Of a stretch of DNA of 64,000 nt, positions 8,986-18,161 are shown in pieces. A program made the position numbers and the translations under genes. Every line of letters starts with the position of its first letter. The first letter of the stretch is position 1. Location: NCBI GenBank assembly GCA_028283605.1, contig JAPWKH010000035.1, positions 1 through 64,000 on the forward strand. The letters are read 5' to 3'. The notes under the pieces were generated by a model. The model ran no database searches. It was not told the DNA's origin and was given only the letters and a program-made list of their open reading frames with translations. Source of the DNA: Arachidicoccus sp. Lineage in GTDB: Bacteria; Bacteroidota; Bacteroidia; Chitinophagales; Chitinophagaceae.

Positions 8986-10254
8986 ATGAAATTACTCAAT
9001 TATACATCCATTCGCTATTTGTTGTTCACAGCATTGCTGCTGCTTATCAGTGGTCCCGTGTTCTACGTTGTACTAGATAAAATATTTATCAGAGCCATTG
9101 ATAAAGATTTGGTACAGCAGGCGAAAGAAATTCCCTTGCATATCAGTTCAATCAATTCAGAAAGAGATTTAGCATTGTGGAAAGCCTTGGATAACGATTT
9201 GGAAATTATAGATGCAGACAGTGTTTTGTTTCACTCAAATCCTTTTACAGAAAAAAAATTGAGAAAGGATAAAAATAAAAAAGGAAACTTTCGCATTCTA
9301 CAAAAGCAAACCAATATTCTCGGTAAAAATTATGTGATTCAGATAGAATCTTCGATGATTGAAAAAGAAGATCTGATAAAAACGATTCTATTTATTCAAT
9401 TAGGATTATTCCTTTTTCTGTTACTCGGTGCGGTAGGCATCAATTATTTTATCAACAAAAATGTGCTGAAGCCGTTTTATGGAAGCCTCACGTTTTTGCA
9501 ACAGTTTAATCTGGAAAGTACAATTGAAGAGCCTTTGGAAATGCCGAAAATAGTTGAGTTTAAACAACTCAACCAATCGATACAACAATTAACGACAAGT
9601 GTGCGAAAGGCTTATTTTTCGCAAAAGGAATTTATCGAAAATGCTTCGCACGAATTACAAACGCCCCTTACTACATTAAAGTTTAAACTGGAGTTGTTAT
9701 TGCAGGAACAAAATCTATCACAGAACCAAAGCTTGTTGATTAGCGATATGTACAAAGTAATTGAGTATATGGATGAATTGAATAAAAATCTTTTGCTATT
9801 GAGTAAAATTGAGAATGGGCAGTTTGCCTCAACAGAAGCAGTGAATATAACTGATGTGGTAAATGAAGTGGAGGAAGATTTATCGTTGATCATTGAATCA
9901 AAATCTCAAAATATAAGAAAAACATTTTCTGCTGAAAATATTTTTCTTAACTCGAACAAAATGTTATTAAAAATTTTAGTTAACAACTTAGTATTGAATG
10001 CACTTCAATATTCAGAAGTGAATGCGATCATTTATATTTCAGCGGATAATAACATGCTGAAAGTTTGTAATCCAGGGAAGCCTATAAATGTAAGCACAGA
10101 TAAAATTTTCAGCCGTTTCAATAAGAAGTTTTCCGGCAAAGGAAGCGGCCTTGGTTTGTCTATCGTTAAAACAATATCTGAATTGTATAATTATAAAGTT
10201 TCTTACGAATATTCTTCCGGTAATCATATTTTCAAATTGGTTTGGAACAATTAA
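8986..10254 (+). CDS. Two-component sensor histidine kinase
   Basis: 422 residues. Transmembrane helices lie at about 11-31 and 133-155, with a periplasmic sensor loop of roughly 100 residues between them. A HAMP-like segment follows, then the HisKA dimerisation helix with the phospho-acceptor His222 in ASHELQTPLTTL. The ATPase domain shows an N box (ILVNNLVLNALQYS) and a G box (GKGSGLGLSIVK). It is the partner of the response regulator directly upstream. The small extracytoplasmic domain matches no ligand fold I recognise, so the signal is unknown; linkage to a VIT transporter hints at metal. Confidence 0.95.
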   Translation: MKLLNYTSIRYLLFTALLLLISGPVFYVVLDKIFIRAIDKDLVQQAKEIPLHISSINSERDLALWKALDNDLEIIDADSVLFHSNPFTEKKLRKDKNKKGNFRILQKQTNILGKNYVIQIESSMIEKEDLIKTILFIQLGLFLFLLLGAVGINYFINKNVLKPFYGSLTFLQQFNLESTIEEPLEMPKIVEFKQLNQSIQQLTTSVRKAYFSQKEFIENASHELQTPLTTLKFKLELLLQEQNLSQNQSLLISDMYKVIEYMDELNKNLLLLSKIENGQFASTEAVNITDVVNEVEEDLSLIIESKSQNIRKTFSAENIFLNSNKMLLKILVNNLVLNALQYSEVNAIIYISADNNMLKVCNPGKPINVSTDKIFSRFNKKFSGKGSGLGLSIVKTISELYNYKVSYEYSSGNHIFKLVWNN

Positions 10255-10281
10255 TGTAATAAAATATTAAATACGCTTAAG

Positions 10282-10289
10282 TATCTTTG
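10282..10289 (+). promoter_or_regulatory. Bacteroidota -7 promoter box (TATCTTTG)
   Basis: TATCTTTG is an exact match to TAnnTTTG, placed 27 bp after the histidine-kinase stop and 106 bp before the chosen ATG of the PAP2 gene. No convincing -33 box is seen. It suggests that the PAP2 phosphatase and sulfatase pair has its own promoter. Confidence 0.45.
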
Positions 10290-10395
10290 AGGTTTAAGAG
10301 GATATCTGTTTACTAATGTCTTGAAGGGTTTCATGAACATGCATGTCATCGTTCAGTTTTTATTCAGAATTTCTTCCCACTTTTGTTTTTTAGAG

Positions 10396-11094
10396 ATGAA
10401 GAAAGCGAGTGTTTTATTATTATTTCTTTGTTACTGTTTTATTCTCAAAGCACAACACACGTCCACAGCTCAAGCTGCGCAAGACAGTATTATAGCTGAA
10501 CAAACGCGGTTAAGGTTTACATTTCGACAGCTTTTCGTTCCGGCAGGTTTAATAATTGCCGGGTCTTTGTTCGAATCGTTTAGAGGATTAAAGAATGATC
10601 AATTAAAATTTCACAATAATCATTTTACACATTTTCATACAAATGCGGATAATTATTTACAATATGTTCCGGGGGTAATCCCTTATGCGTTTGACATTGC
10701 AGGGATTCAATCCAAAACTGATGTTGCAAACCGAACCGTTATTCTAATAAAAGCAGAGATTCTTCAATACGCAGTAGGTAATATTCTCAAACATACTGTA
10801 AGAGAATGGCGGCCTGACGGAAGCGACAGAAATGCTTTTCCGTCTGGACATACAGAACAGGCATTTGCAACGGCAACTATTCTTAGCGAAGAATATGGAT
10901 ATAGATTTAAGTGGATGCCGTATGTAGCTTATACATTCGCTTCAGGTGTAGGTGCGCTGCGAATTGCGAATAACAAACATTATATCGGAGATGTATTGGT
11001 AGGTGCCGGTATCGGTATTTTATCTGCGAAACTTGCTTATTGGACACATCGTTACAAGTGGGGCAAAAAGAAACGCCCGGCTTTAGAACCTTAA
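10396..11094 (+). CDS. PAP2-family phosphatase
   Basis: I place the start at ATG 10396, which gives a clean signal peptide (KASVLLLFLCYCFILKAQ); the frame continues upstream to a TTG at 10321 without good leader features. The protein is 232 residues. The acid-phosphatase signature is complete: KHTVREWRP (motif 1, Lys and Arg-Pro), PSGH (motif 2, catalytic His) and LRIANNKHYIGD (motif 3, Arg, nucleophile His, Asp). Family members remove phosphate from lipid phosphates such as undecaprenyl-PP or phosphatidate, or from sugars. Being exported or periplasmic and followed 9 bp later by a membrane sulfatase, a role in envelope lipid recycling is plausible. Confidence 0.92.
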   Translation: MKKASVLLLFLCYCFILKAQHTSTAQAAQDSIIAEQTRLRFTFRQLFVPAGLIIAGSLFESFRGLKNDQLKFHNNHFTHFHTNADNYLQYVPGVIPYAFDIAGIQSKTDVANRTVILIKAEILQYAVGNILKHTVREWRPDGSDRNAFPSGHTEQAFATATILSEEYGYRFKWMPYVAYTFASGVGALRIANNKHYIGDVLVGAGIGILSAKLAYWTHRYKWGKKKRPALEP

Positions 11095-11103
11095 TAAATT
11101 ATT

Positions 11104-13197
11104 ATGTTAGCGCCAAAATTTTGGAAACCTTTTTTATGGTTAATTTATTTCTATTTATGCGTATCTGTTATTTTAAGAATTGTATTGCTGCTGAACCCGA
11201 TAACCACTGCACATTTCAACATTGGTGATTATTTAAAAATTTTTGTAAAAGGAGCTCTAAATGACATTTTAATTTTTATACTCTTAGGCTCATTGTTTTG
11301 GTTATATTATTTATTCTTGTCCAACAATAAATTCAAAAAGCCTCACGGCTATATCATCTTCTGTTCATTGGTATTGCTGTTATGTTATCTCTCTTTTTTT
11401 AATAATATATTGAAGCAATACGGCAATGTGGTTCCGCTAATAGGTATTGTATTTGTGGGTTTCAAAACTTTGATTTTCGGATTAATGCTGTTTTTTCCGA
11501 AACTGCGCAAGCCATTACGAATCACCTTTTATTTTACAACCATTTTTTTATTCGTATCGTTGATTTTGTTAAACGCCCTGAGTGAATATTATTTCTGGAA
11601 TGAATTTGGTATGCGGTACAATTTCATTGCGGTAGATTATTTGATTTATACCAATGAAGTGATAGGCAACATTTTGGAATCTTATCCCGTCGTTCCTTTG
11701 TTCGCAATACTCGGGCTAATTGCATTAACGGCAAGCTGGTTTATAGTGTATAAGACAAAAAATTGCATTATTCAATTACCCGCATTTATTACCAAGATAA
11801 AAATAATAGCTGTATATGGCATTGTAGTCGTATTATGTTTTTGCCTACTGCCTCTGCTGAATAGATACGATCAGGACGAAAATGTGTTTGAAAGTGAGCT
11901 ACAATCCAACGGGGTTTATAAATTCTATATTGCATTTATGAATAATCATCTGGATTATTTTAAATTCTATCCAACCATTGATCAGCGACAAGCCTTTCAA
12001 TTATTAAAGGATCAAATTCCGGGCATTCAAACAGGAAACTCCACACATGACGTGAAAGATTCGCTACCTGAGATACATAAAAATGTTGTACTGATTACAG
12101 TTGAAAGCCTGAGTGAAGATTATCTTGCCCATTTTGGAAATACAAACCATCTAACGCCTTTTTTAGATTCCTTAGCAGATAACAGCATATTCTTTACGAA
12201 TTTGTATGCTACCGGAAATCGAACCGTTCGGGGCTTGGAAGCTGTTACACTTTGCATACCGCCCGCACCAGGTGAAAGTGTTATCAAGCAAAAAAATAAT
12301 AAAGACAAATTCTGCACGGGTTATATTTTTAAACAAAAAGGATATCAGGTAAAATTTTTGTATGGCGGTTACAGTTACTTCGACAATATGAAAGATTTTT
12401 ACGAAGGTAACGGCTATGATATTGTAGACAGAACTGCTTTTGCGCCAAAAGAAATTTCTTTTGCGAATATCTGGGGCGTATGCGATGAAGATATGGCAAA
12501 GAAAGCAGTTAAAATAATACATACCGAGGCCGCTACGGGCAAGCCGTTTTTTAACCATTGGATGACAGTAAGCAATCATCGGCCATTTACTTATCCGAAT
12601 GGGAAAATTGATATTCCAGGCGATTCAAAATCAAGGGAAGGTGGGGTTAAATATACGGATTATGCTTTGAGAAGATTTTTTGAAATGAGTGAAAAAGAAG
12701 CGTGGTTCAATAATACGGTATTCATAATTGTTGCTGACCATTGTGCATCTTCATCCGGTAAGACGGCTTTGCCGATGTCGAAATATCGAATTCCATGTAT
12801 AGTTTATTCTCCAGGATTTATACAACCCCGACAAATAAATAAACTGATGTCTCAGATAGATATTATGCCAACGGTAATGGGGCTTTTGCATTTCAGTTAT
12901 TCATCCAAATTTATTGGGCAAAATATTTTGGATTCAGATTATATACCGCGTGCCTTCATTGCAACATACGAAGATATGGGCTTTATCAAAGATAGTGTAC
13001 TTACCGTCCTCTCTCCGTTGAAGCAGACAAAGCAATATACACTTATCCCGCAAACAATGATAAATGTGGAACCGCAGTTCCAATACCAATACAAAGAATT
13101 GCCAGCGAAAAATTTAAATACAAAACTGAAAGATGAAGCTATAAGTTATTATCAAACTGCTGCTTGGCTATTAAAGAATAATCAATATCAAAAATGA
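11104..13197 (+). CDS. LTA-synthase-like membrane sulfatase/phosphoglycerol transferase
   Basis: 697 residues. Five transmembrane helices occupy residues 1-250, followed by an extracytoplasmic sulfatase-fold domain (about 320-640). Key marks are VLITVESLSEDYL (metal-binding Glu), GNRTVRGLEA (Thr nucleophile as in lipoteichoic-acid synthases, in place of the Cys/Ser of true sulfatases), HWMTVSNHRPF (substrate/metal His), and VFIIVADHC (metal Asp-His). Bacteroidota lack lipoteichoic acid, so related enzymes here transfer phosphoglycerol or phosphoethanolamine to envelope glycans or lipids. It forms a two-gene unit with the PAP2 phosphatase, which could recycle the lipid by-product (inference). 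Confidence 0.88.
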   Translation: MLAPKFWKPFLWLIYFYLCVSVILRIVLLLNPITTAHFNIGDYLKIFVKGALNDILIFILLGSLFWLYYLFLSNNKFKKPHGYIIFCSLVLLLCYLSFFNNILKQYGNVVPLIGIVFVGFKTLIFGLMLFFPKLRKPLRITFYFTTIFLFVSLILLNALSEYYFWNEFGMRYNFIAVDYLIYTNEVIGNILESYPVVPLFAILGLIALTASWFIVYKTKNCIIQLPAFITKIKIIAVYGIVVVLCFCLLPLLNRYDQDENVFESELQSNGVYKFYIAFMNNHLDYFKFYPTIDQRQAFQLLKDQIPGIQTGNSTHDVKDSLPEIHKNVVLITVESLSEDYLAHFGNTNHLTPFLDSLADNSIFFTNLYATGNRTVRGLEAVTLCIPPAPGESVIKQKNNKDKFCTGYIFKQKGYQVKFLYGGYSYFDNMKDFYEGNGYDIVDRTAFAPKEISFANIWGVCDEDMAKKAVKIIHTEAATGKPFFNHWMTVSNHRPFTYPNGKIDIPGDSKSREGGVKYTDYALRRFFEMSEKEAWFNNTVFIIVADHCASSSGKTALPMSKYRIPCIVYSPGFIQPRQINKLMSQIDIMPTVMGLLHFSYSSKFIGQNILDSDYIPRAFIATYEDMGFIKDSVLTVLSPLKQTKQYTLIPQTMINVEPQFQYQYKELPAKNLNTKLKDEAISYYQTAAWLLKNNQYQK

Positions 13198-13592
13198 TAT
13201 TGATGCGATAACAAGAAAGAAATATTAATTTTTGCAAAAATAAAAATGGGTAAAATTGATAATCTCTGGTGCATTATTATTCTTTGTTCTACTCAACGTC
13301 AGGCTCAAGCAGTACTTATTCCACGAGATTTTATGAAATCTGCTGTATTTGTTCTTGAAGATAACTCACTAAAGTTTTTAATTACTGCATTGCGTATGCC
13401 TTAATAATTATAGAATAGAATTTTTTTCCTTTTTAATTTCATGTCACACATTACTGTATAATGCGTGACAAATTCGGCATCGATTGCACAAATTAATAAC
13501 TAATAGTTGTTTTGTATTAAGTAAATTGCAAATTGTAAACTTGACAATTATTGCTATCGGAATCATTTAAAACGAAAAGGCCGTATTCTTTA
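13198..13592 (+). other. Intergenic region ahead of the PUL
   Basis: About 395 bp between the sulfatase and the first PUL enzyme. It holds a 52-codon open frame at 13246-13404 (MGKIDNLWCIIIL start) that resembles no family I know and is probably not a gene. It also contains a T-rich run near 13418-13434 and a strong inverted repeat at 13442-13470 listed separately. No TAnnTTTG box was found. This stretch is the natural place for the promoter and operator of PUL block 1. Confidence 0.6.
13442..13470. promoter_or_regulatory. 12-bp inverted repeat, candidate operator of PUL block 1
   Basis: Two 12-base arms, TGTCACACATTA (13442-13453) and TAATGCGTGACA (13459-13470), are reverse complements except for one position, with a 5-base spacer CTGTA. 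No T-run follows the right arm, so it is a poor terminator. Its place 123 bp before the ATG of the first PUL enzyme fits a binding site for a dimeric regulator. The function is inference. Confidence 0.4.
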
Positions 13593-16367
13593 ATGAAACG
13601 ATTTCATCTGCGCTGCATTTTTTTCTTTCTATTTTTCTTTCTATTTGAAATTAGTTTTGCTTCTTCATTGCAAAATGAAAAAAATATAATTATTGTTTCC
13701 GCGCAAGATGTTGCAGAAAGAGTCCGATTTGGTATTGATTATCTTGATTCCTTACTGGTATTAAAAGGTTATCAGGTGCAAAAGAGCCATCAGATACCGG
13801 AAATAGAAAACTCCAAGATTATATTAATCGGCACAGGTTCAGATAAAATATTTTTTAAGTATTCTGAAGTGCGAAATATATCATTACAAAAAAGCGCACA
13901 TCAAGAAGGATTCTCTTTGAATTCAATAAACAATCAACTGGTCACAATTATCGGCGCAGATAATTCGGGTGTTTTATATGGTTGCCTTGCTTTGGCGGAC
14001 AGTATTGCAATTGACGGAAAATTACCCGAAAATATACATGTTTCTGACAGCCCGCAAATGGTTCTCCGCGGCGCATGTATTGGTTTGCAAAAACCGTATT
14101 TGTTGCCTGAAAGAAGTGTATATGAATATCCGATTACACCCGAAAATTTTTCCTGGTTTTACGACAAAATCTTGTGGATTAAATATCTTGATATGCTCGT
14201 GAATAACAGAATGAACACTTTATATCTTTGGTCCGGTCATCCGTTTGCATCGCTGATTCGGCTAAAAGATTATCCTTATGCAGTAGAAGTGGACAGCGCT
14301 ACCTTTGAAAAAAATAGGGAAATATTTCACTTTATCACGCAAGAAGCGGATAAGCGTGGTATTTGTATAATTCTTTCTTTTTATAATATAATAGTTTCCA
14401 AACCTTTTGCTGAGAAAAACGGTCTTAAAACACAGGATAGAAACCGCCCGATTATTCCTCTTATTGCTGACTATACAAGAAAATCTATTGCTGAATTTGT
14501 AAAAAGTTATCCCAATGTCGGCCTGCTCGTTACTCTTGGGGAAGCCATGCAGGGCGTAGGACGGGACGATATTGATTGGTTTACGAAAACAATTATTCCG
14601 GGTGTGAAAGATGGCTTGGAGGAATCCGGAAGAACTGATCAGCCGCCGGTTATTTTGCGTGCACACGATACCTATGCGCCGGATGATATTGCAGCTGCAA
14701 AGCCGTTATACGGCAATCTTTACACAATGCAAAAATACAATGGTGAAGCGCTTACTACTTATCAGCCAAGAGGAGAGTGGGCAAAGCTGCACAGGATTCT
14801 TGCAAGAATGTCACCTGTACTTGTGGAGAACGTTCATATACTCGCCAATTTGGAACCTTTTCGTTACGGTGCGGACGATTTTATCCAAAAATGTGTTCAG
14901 GCAATGTGTAGCATCGACAGTGCAAAAGCATTGCATATTTATCCGCAGGCTTCTTATTGGGATTGGCCGTATTCCGCAGATAATACAGATCAGAGGGTCT
15001 TGCAAATAAACAGGGATTGGATATGGTATGCCGAGTGGGCGCGCTATGCGTGGAACAGTAACCGCAACCGCAATGAGGAAATTTTGTACTGGTCGAAAAA
15101 ATTAGCTGAAAAATACGGTTGTTCTATCGAAGCTGGAAAACAAATATTGGATGCTTATGAACAGTCAGGCGAAATTGCGCCGAAGCTCTTAAGAAGGTAT
15201 GGCATTACAGATGGCAACAGGCAAACGCTTACGCTCGGCATGTTTATGAGTCAATTCATACATCCTACCAAATACAGCTTATTGAATTTATTGTACGAAT
15301 CGGAATCGCCACCGGGAGAGATGATAACTGAATACGCGAAAAAAGAATGGGATCATCTGCAGCATAGTGGAGAAACACCTACTCAAATCGCAAAGGAAGT
15401 AATTATAAACGGACAGAAAGCGGTTAATTCAATTGATAGCGCTGCATCGTATATAACAAATAACAAGGAAGAATTTCTTCGCCTTAGGAATGACATGTAT
15501 TGTTATAATCTTTTGGCTGATTTTTATAGTGAAAAGGTAACTGCTGCATTGGCTGTTTTGCGATATAAATATTCACTGAAAATCGCAGACCTTGATACCG
15601 CGCTTCCACATTTGGAAAAAAGCGTAGGTTACTTTTATCAATTGGCGGCACGTACAAAAAATACGTATTTGTATGCCAACAGTATGCAGACAAGCCAACG
15701 AAAAATACCTGTATCAGGAAAAGATGGGAAGAATAAAACATGGACGGAATTATTGATACTTTACCAGGATGAATTAAATAATTTTAAAAAGAATCTTAAA
15801 GCTTTAAAAGAAAGAAAAATTTTAGATGTAAATAATAATTCATTAAGACGATTCAAAAATGCCGATGTGACTTTATTGCCTGAAACAGCAAAAAACAAAA
15901 AAGTCAGTTTACAAAAAAACGCGCTGCCCTTTACAGATACTTCGGTACAGATAAAGGAAATTGATTATGAATTATGCGGATTAAACGCTATAATTTATGA
16001 CCGTCAAAAGCAAATTGATTCAGGAACTTTAATTCATTTTAAATGTAATCAGGATGTGAAGTTATTAATAGGATATTTTACGGAGAAAGATAAAAAATAT
16101 TTGTCCGAACCGCAATTAGAAATTGATGCCTCGGCTAATGATTACGATCAGGCAGAAACGAAGATTGCAAACGCAATATTAATACCCGGATTTCCTGCTG
16201 TTAATGTGCATGCCTTTAGTTTTAAAACGGGAGATCATACTTTATCCTTAGGAAAAGGCGAATGTCTTGTATTGGGCTTTATAGATGCCAAAATAGTTTT
16301 ACAACCCTTTGATGCAGCATTGGGAACCAATGGAGAAGATCGTGATATTGATTGGTTATTTCAATAA
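13593..16367 (+). CDS. Putative GH138-like alpha-galacturonidase (GH67/GH115-type architecture)
   Basis: 924 residues from ATG 13593, which starts a strong signal peptide (KRFHLRCIFFFLFFFLFEIS); the frame extends to a TTG at 13551. Residues about 30-160 form the small alpha/beta N-terminal domain seen in GH20, GH67 and GH115 enzymes (NQLVTIIGADNSGVLYG). A (beta/alpha)8 barrel follows, with LLVTLGEAMQG (Glu317) and QKYNGEALTTY (Glu385). Two glutamates 68 residues apart agree with the catalytic pair I recall for GH138, the RG-II alpha-D-galacturonidase family. The C-terminal part (700-924) is beta-rich. It opens the PUL and is followed by the MGH1-like gene after a 119-bp leader. GH67 or GH115 alpha-glucuronidase is the alternative, but their usual signatures are not seen. 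Confidence 0.55.
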   Translation: MKRFHLRCIFFFLFFFLFEISFASSLQNEKNIIIVSAQDVAERVRFGIDYLDSLLVLKGYQVQKSHQIPEIENSKIILIGTGSDKIFFKYSEVRNISLQKSAHQEGFSLNSINNQLVTIIGADNSGVLYGCLALADSIAIDGKLPENIHVSDSPQMVLRGACIGLQKPYLLPERSVYEYPITPENFSWFYDKILWIKYLDMLVNNRMNTLYLWSGHPFASLIRLKDYPYAVEVDSATFEKNREIFHFITQEADKRGICIILSFYNIIVSKPFAEKNGLKTQDRNRPIIPLIADYTRKSIAEFVKSYPNVGLLVTLGEAMQGVGRDDIDWFTKTIIPGVKDGLEESGRTDQPPVILRAHDTYAPDDIAAAKPLYGNLYTMQKYNGEALTTYQPRGEWAKLHRILARMSPVLVENVHILANLEPFRYGADDFIQKCVQAMCSIDSAKALHIYPQASYWDWPYSADNTDQRVLQINRDWIWYAEWARYAWNSNRNRNEEILYWSKKLAEKYGCSIEAGKQILDAYEQSGEIAPKLLRRYGITDGNRQTLTLGMFMSQFIHPTKYSLLNLLYESESPPGEMITEYAKKEWDHLQHSGETPTQIAKEVIINGQKAVNSIDSAASYITNNKEEFLRLRNDMYCYNLLADFYSEKVTAALAVLRYKYSLKIADLDTALPHLEKSVGYFYQLAARTKNTYLYANSMQTSQRKIPVSGKDGKNKTWTELLILYQDELNNFKKNLKALKERKILDVNNNSLRRFKNADVTLLPETAKNKKVSLQKNALPFTDTSVQIKEIDYELCGLNAIIYDRQKQIDSGTLIHFKCNQDVKLLIGYFTEKDKKYLSEPQLEIDASANDYDQAETKIANAILIPGFPAVNVHAFSFKTGDHTLSLGKGECLVLGFIDAKIVLQPFDAALGTNGEDRDIDWLFQ

Positions 16368-16373
16368 AATATA

Positions 16374-16486
16374 AATTATGAAATGGGCCAAAAGAATTTT
16401 TCATGCTTAAAGCAATGATGATTTTAGCGAAGCTGAATTCGGCGAAGCCAATTCCATCTGACAATAAATAAAATAAAAATAAACAG
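16374..16486 (+). repeat. Leader repeat, copy A (upstream of MGH1-like gene)
   Basis: These 113 bp, starting 7 bp after the previous stop and ending exactly at the ATG of the next gene, recur at 28859-28969 in front of susD. By hand alignment about 95 of 111 positions agree, with one 2-bp gap. Shared cores include AAAGCAATG, GAAGCC, ATTCCATCT and AAATAAAAATAAACAG followed by ATG. Copy A also contains a 10-codon frame (ATGAAATGGGCC start) that is broken in copy B, so a leader peptide is unlikely. Confidence 0.85.
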
Positions 16487-18058
16487 ATGAATTATGCAAC
16501 TAAAAAATTAGTTTTTTGTTTTTTATTTCTATTGTTAAATATCTTTTTCTTAAATAAAACAAATGCGCAAAATAATACGATCATACTTCAGCCTTCTATT
16601 ATGAAAGCCGATGTGAGCTATTTTAATCAACTCGATGATTCCGAAGATGTGAAAAATTATGTAACCAATGCGCAATCCTATCAATGGCTTTCGGACAATA
16701 TTCCTTTGTTTGAATGCCCTGATACATTATTGCAAAACAAATATTATTATCGTTGGTGGTGCTTCAGGAAACATTTGGTACAAACGCCAGGGGGCTTCAT
16801 ATTTACGGAGTTTATAACAAATGTAAAATTTGCAGGAAAATATAATACGATCAGTTCTGCCTTAGGTCATCAAGTTAATGAAGGCCGTTGGTTGAGAAAT
16901 TCTCAATATATCGATGATTATATTTCTTTCTGGCTCTTTCACGATAAAGAACAGAAGAAGCCGCACTTTTATGCATTCAGCACATGGATAGATGATGCTG
17001 TTTATAGTTTGTATTTGGTAAATAAGGATAAAAGATTTTTACAAAAGGTTTTACCAGCTTTGGATACAAATTATCAAACATGGGAAAAAACAAATCTTTT
17101 GCCGAACGGGTTGTTTTGGCAATACGATGTACGCGATGCAATGGAAGAATCCATTAGTGGCGGAAGGCATCAGCAAAACATGCGCCCAACCATCAATAGT
17201 TATATGTACGGCAATGCAAAAGCATTAGCCGCAATAAGCAATGTTTTAGGTAACGAGAATCTGAAAAAAAGGTATTATTCAAAATCTATTCTTCTAAAAA
17301 AGCTTATAGAAGATTCTCTTTGGAATGACTCTGCGAATTTTTTTGAAGTAAAATATTCCAACGGCAAATTTGCAGATGTGCGTGAGGAATTAGGCTATAT
17401 TCCTTGGTATTTCAATTTGCCAGAGGATGATGAAAAACATGCAATGGCATGGAATCAATTGATTGATACAACAGGCTTTGACGCGCCTTGGGGAATTACA
17501 ACTGCGGAGCGCAGGCATCCGTTGTTTCGTACACATGGTTCTGGTCATGGTTGCGAATGGGATGGCGCTGTGTGGCCTTACGCTACAGCGCAGACATTGA
17601 AAGGGCTTTCCAATTTGTTGAATAATTATAAGAATCATGCACATGTGGACGCGAATGTATTTTACAATCAATTGCAAAAATATGCGTGGGCACAGCAAAA
17701 AGACGGACAACCTTTTATCGGTGAATATCAGGATGAGAAAAGCGGTTACTGGCTCCGTAATGATCCGCGCGGGAGATTTTACAATCATTCATCATTTGCA
17801 GATTTAATTATTAATGATCTAATTGGAATTAAACCGAGAGAAGATAATGTTTTGGATATAAAACCATTAATTCCGCAAGGAAAATGGAAATGGTTTTGTT
17901 TGGACGGCGTGTTGTATCATGGCCATAATATTACTTTGCTTTGGGATGAATATGGAACGAAATATCACAAAGGCAAAGGCTTTTTTATTTATGATAATGG
18001 CAAACAAATTTTGCAGAAAAAAACGTTGTCCGATACAGAATTGAATTTGAGAAACTGA
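16487..18058 (+). CDS. MGH1-like (alpha/alpha)6-barrel glycoside hydrolase
   Basis: 523 residues with a signal peptide (residues 1-28, ending TNAQ). The whole mature protein looks like a six-hairpin toroid of the trehalase/MGH1/GH63 type: helical repeats with FSTWIDDAVYSLYLV, QYDVRDAMEESISGG (Asp candidates near residues 213-216), and GCEWDGAVWPYATAQ, a typical substrate-ring motif. EYQDEKSGYW lies near the C-terminus of the barrel. A short C-terminal beta-domain closes it. No exact CAZy family can be named. Context (first block of a pectin/RG-II PUL, between GH138-like and GH95) suggests an exo-acting enzyme on a side-chain sugar in the periplasm. Its 5' leader is the duplicated element. Confidence 0.7.
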   Translation: MNYATKKLVFCFLFLLLNIFFLNKTNAQNNTIILQPSIMKADVSYFNQLDDSEDVKNYVTNAQSYQWLSDNIPLFECPDTLLQNKYYYRWWCFRKHLVQTPGGFIFTEFITNVKFAGKYNTISSALGHQVNEGRWLRNSQYIDDYISFWLFHDKEQKKPHFYAFSTWIDDAVYSLYLVNKDKRFLQKVLPALDTNYQTWEKTNLLPNGLFWQYDVRDAMEESISGGRHQQNMRPTINSYMYGNAKALAAISNVLGNENLKKRYYSKSILLKKLIEDSLWNDSANFFEVKYSNGKFADVREELGYIPWYFNLPEDDEKHAMAWNQLIDTTGFDAPWGITTAERRHPLFRTHGSGHGCEWDGAVWPYATAQTLKGLSNLLNNYKNHAHVDANVFYNQLQKYAWAQQKDGQPFIGEYQDEKSGYWLRNDPRGRFYNHSSFADLIINDLIGIKPREDNVLDIKPLIPQGKWKWFCLDGVLYHGHNITLLWDEYGTKYHKGKGFFIYDNGKQILQKKTLSDTELNLRN

Positions 18059-18161
18059 TAATTAAGATAATTAAAATTTTCATACGAGGAATCAACATTA
18101 TAACCTTTATTTCCTTTGCTATTTTGTATGAAATAAAAATTAAATCGCTACATTTTTTCGC

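Noticed and set aside
13246-13404. 52-codon open frame in the gap before the PUL
   Set aside because: It resembles no known family, has no clear start context, and lies in a regulatory gap. Too short to support as a gene.
13593-16367. GH115 alpha-glucuronidase label
   Set aside because: The N-terminal domain is compatible, but I do not see the usual GH115 barrel signatures, and the locus has no xylan enzymes. GH138-like fits context and Glu spacing better.
16279-16464. Minus-strand frame across the leader repeat
   Set aside because: It runs into the end of the GH138-like gene and lacks family features. The reverse-strand conservation is noted as a finding, but there is not enough to call a gene.
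17390-17788. 132-codon minus-strand frame inside the MGH1-like gene
   Set aside because: Shadow of a well-supported plus-strand enzyme, with no independent protein features.
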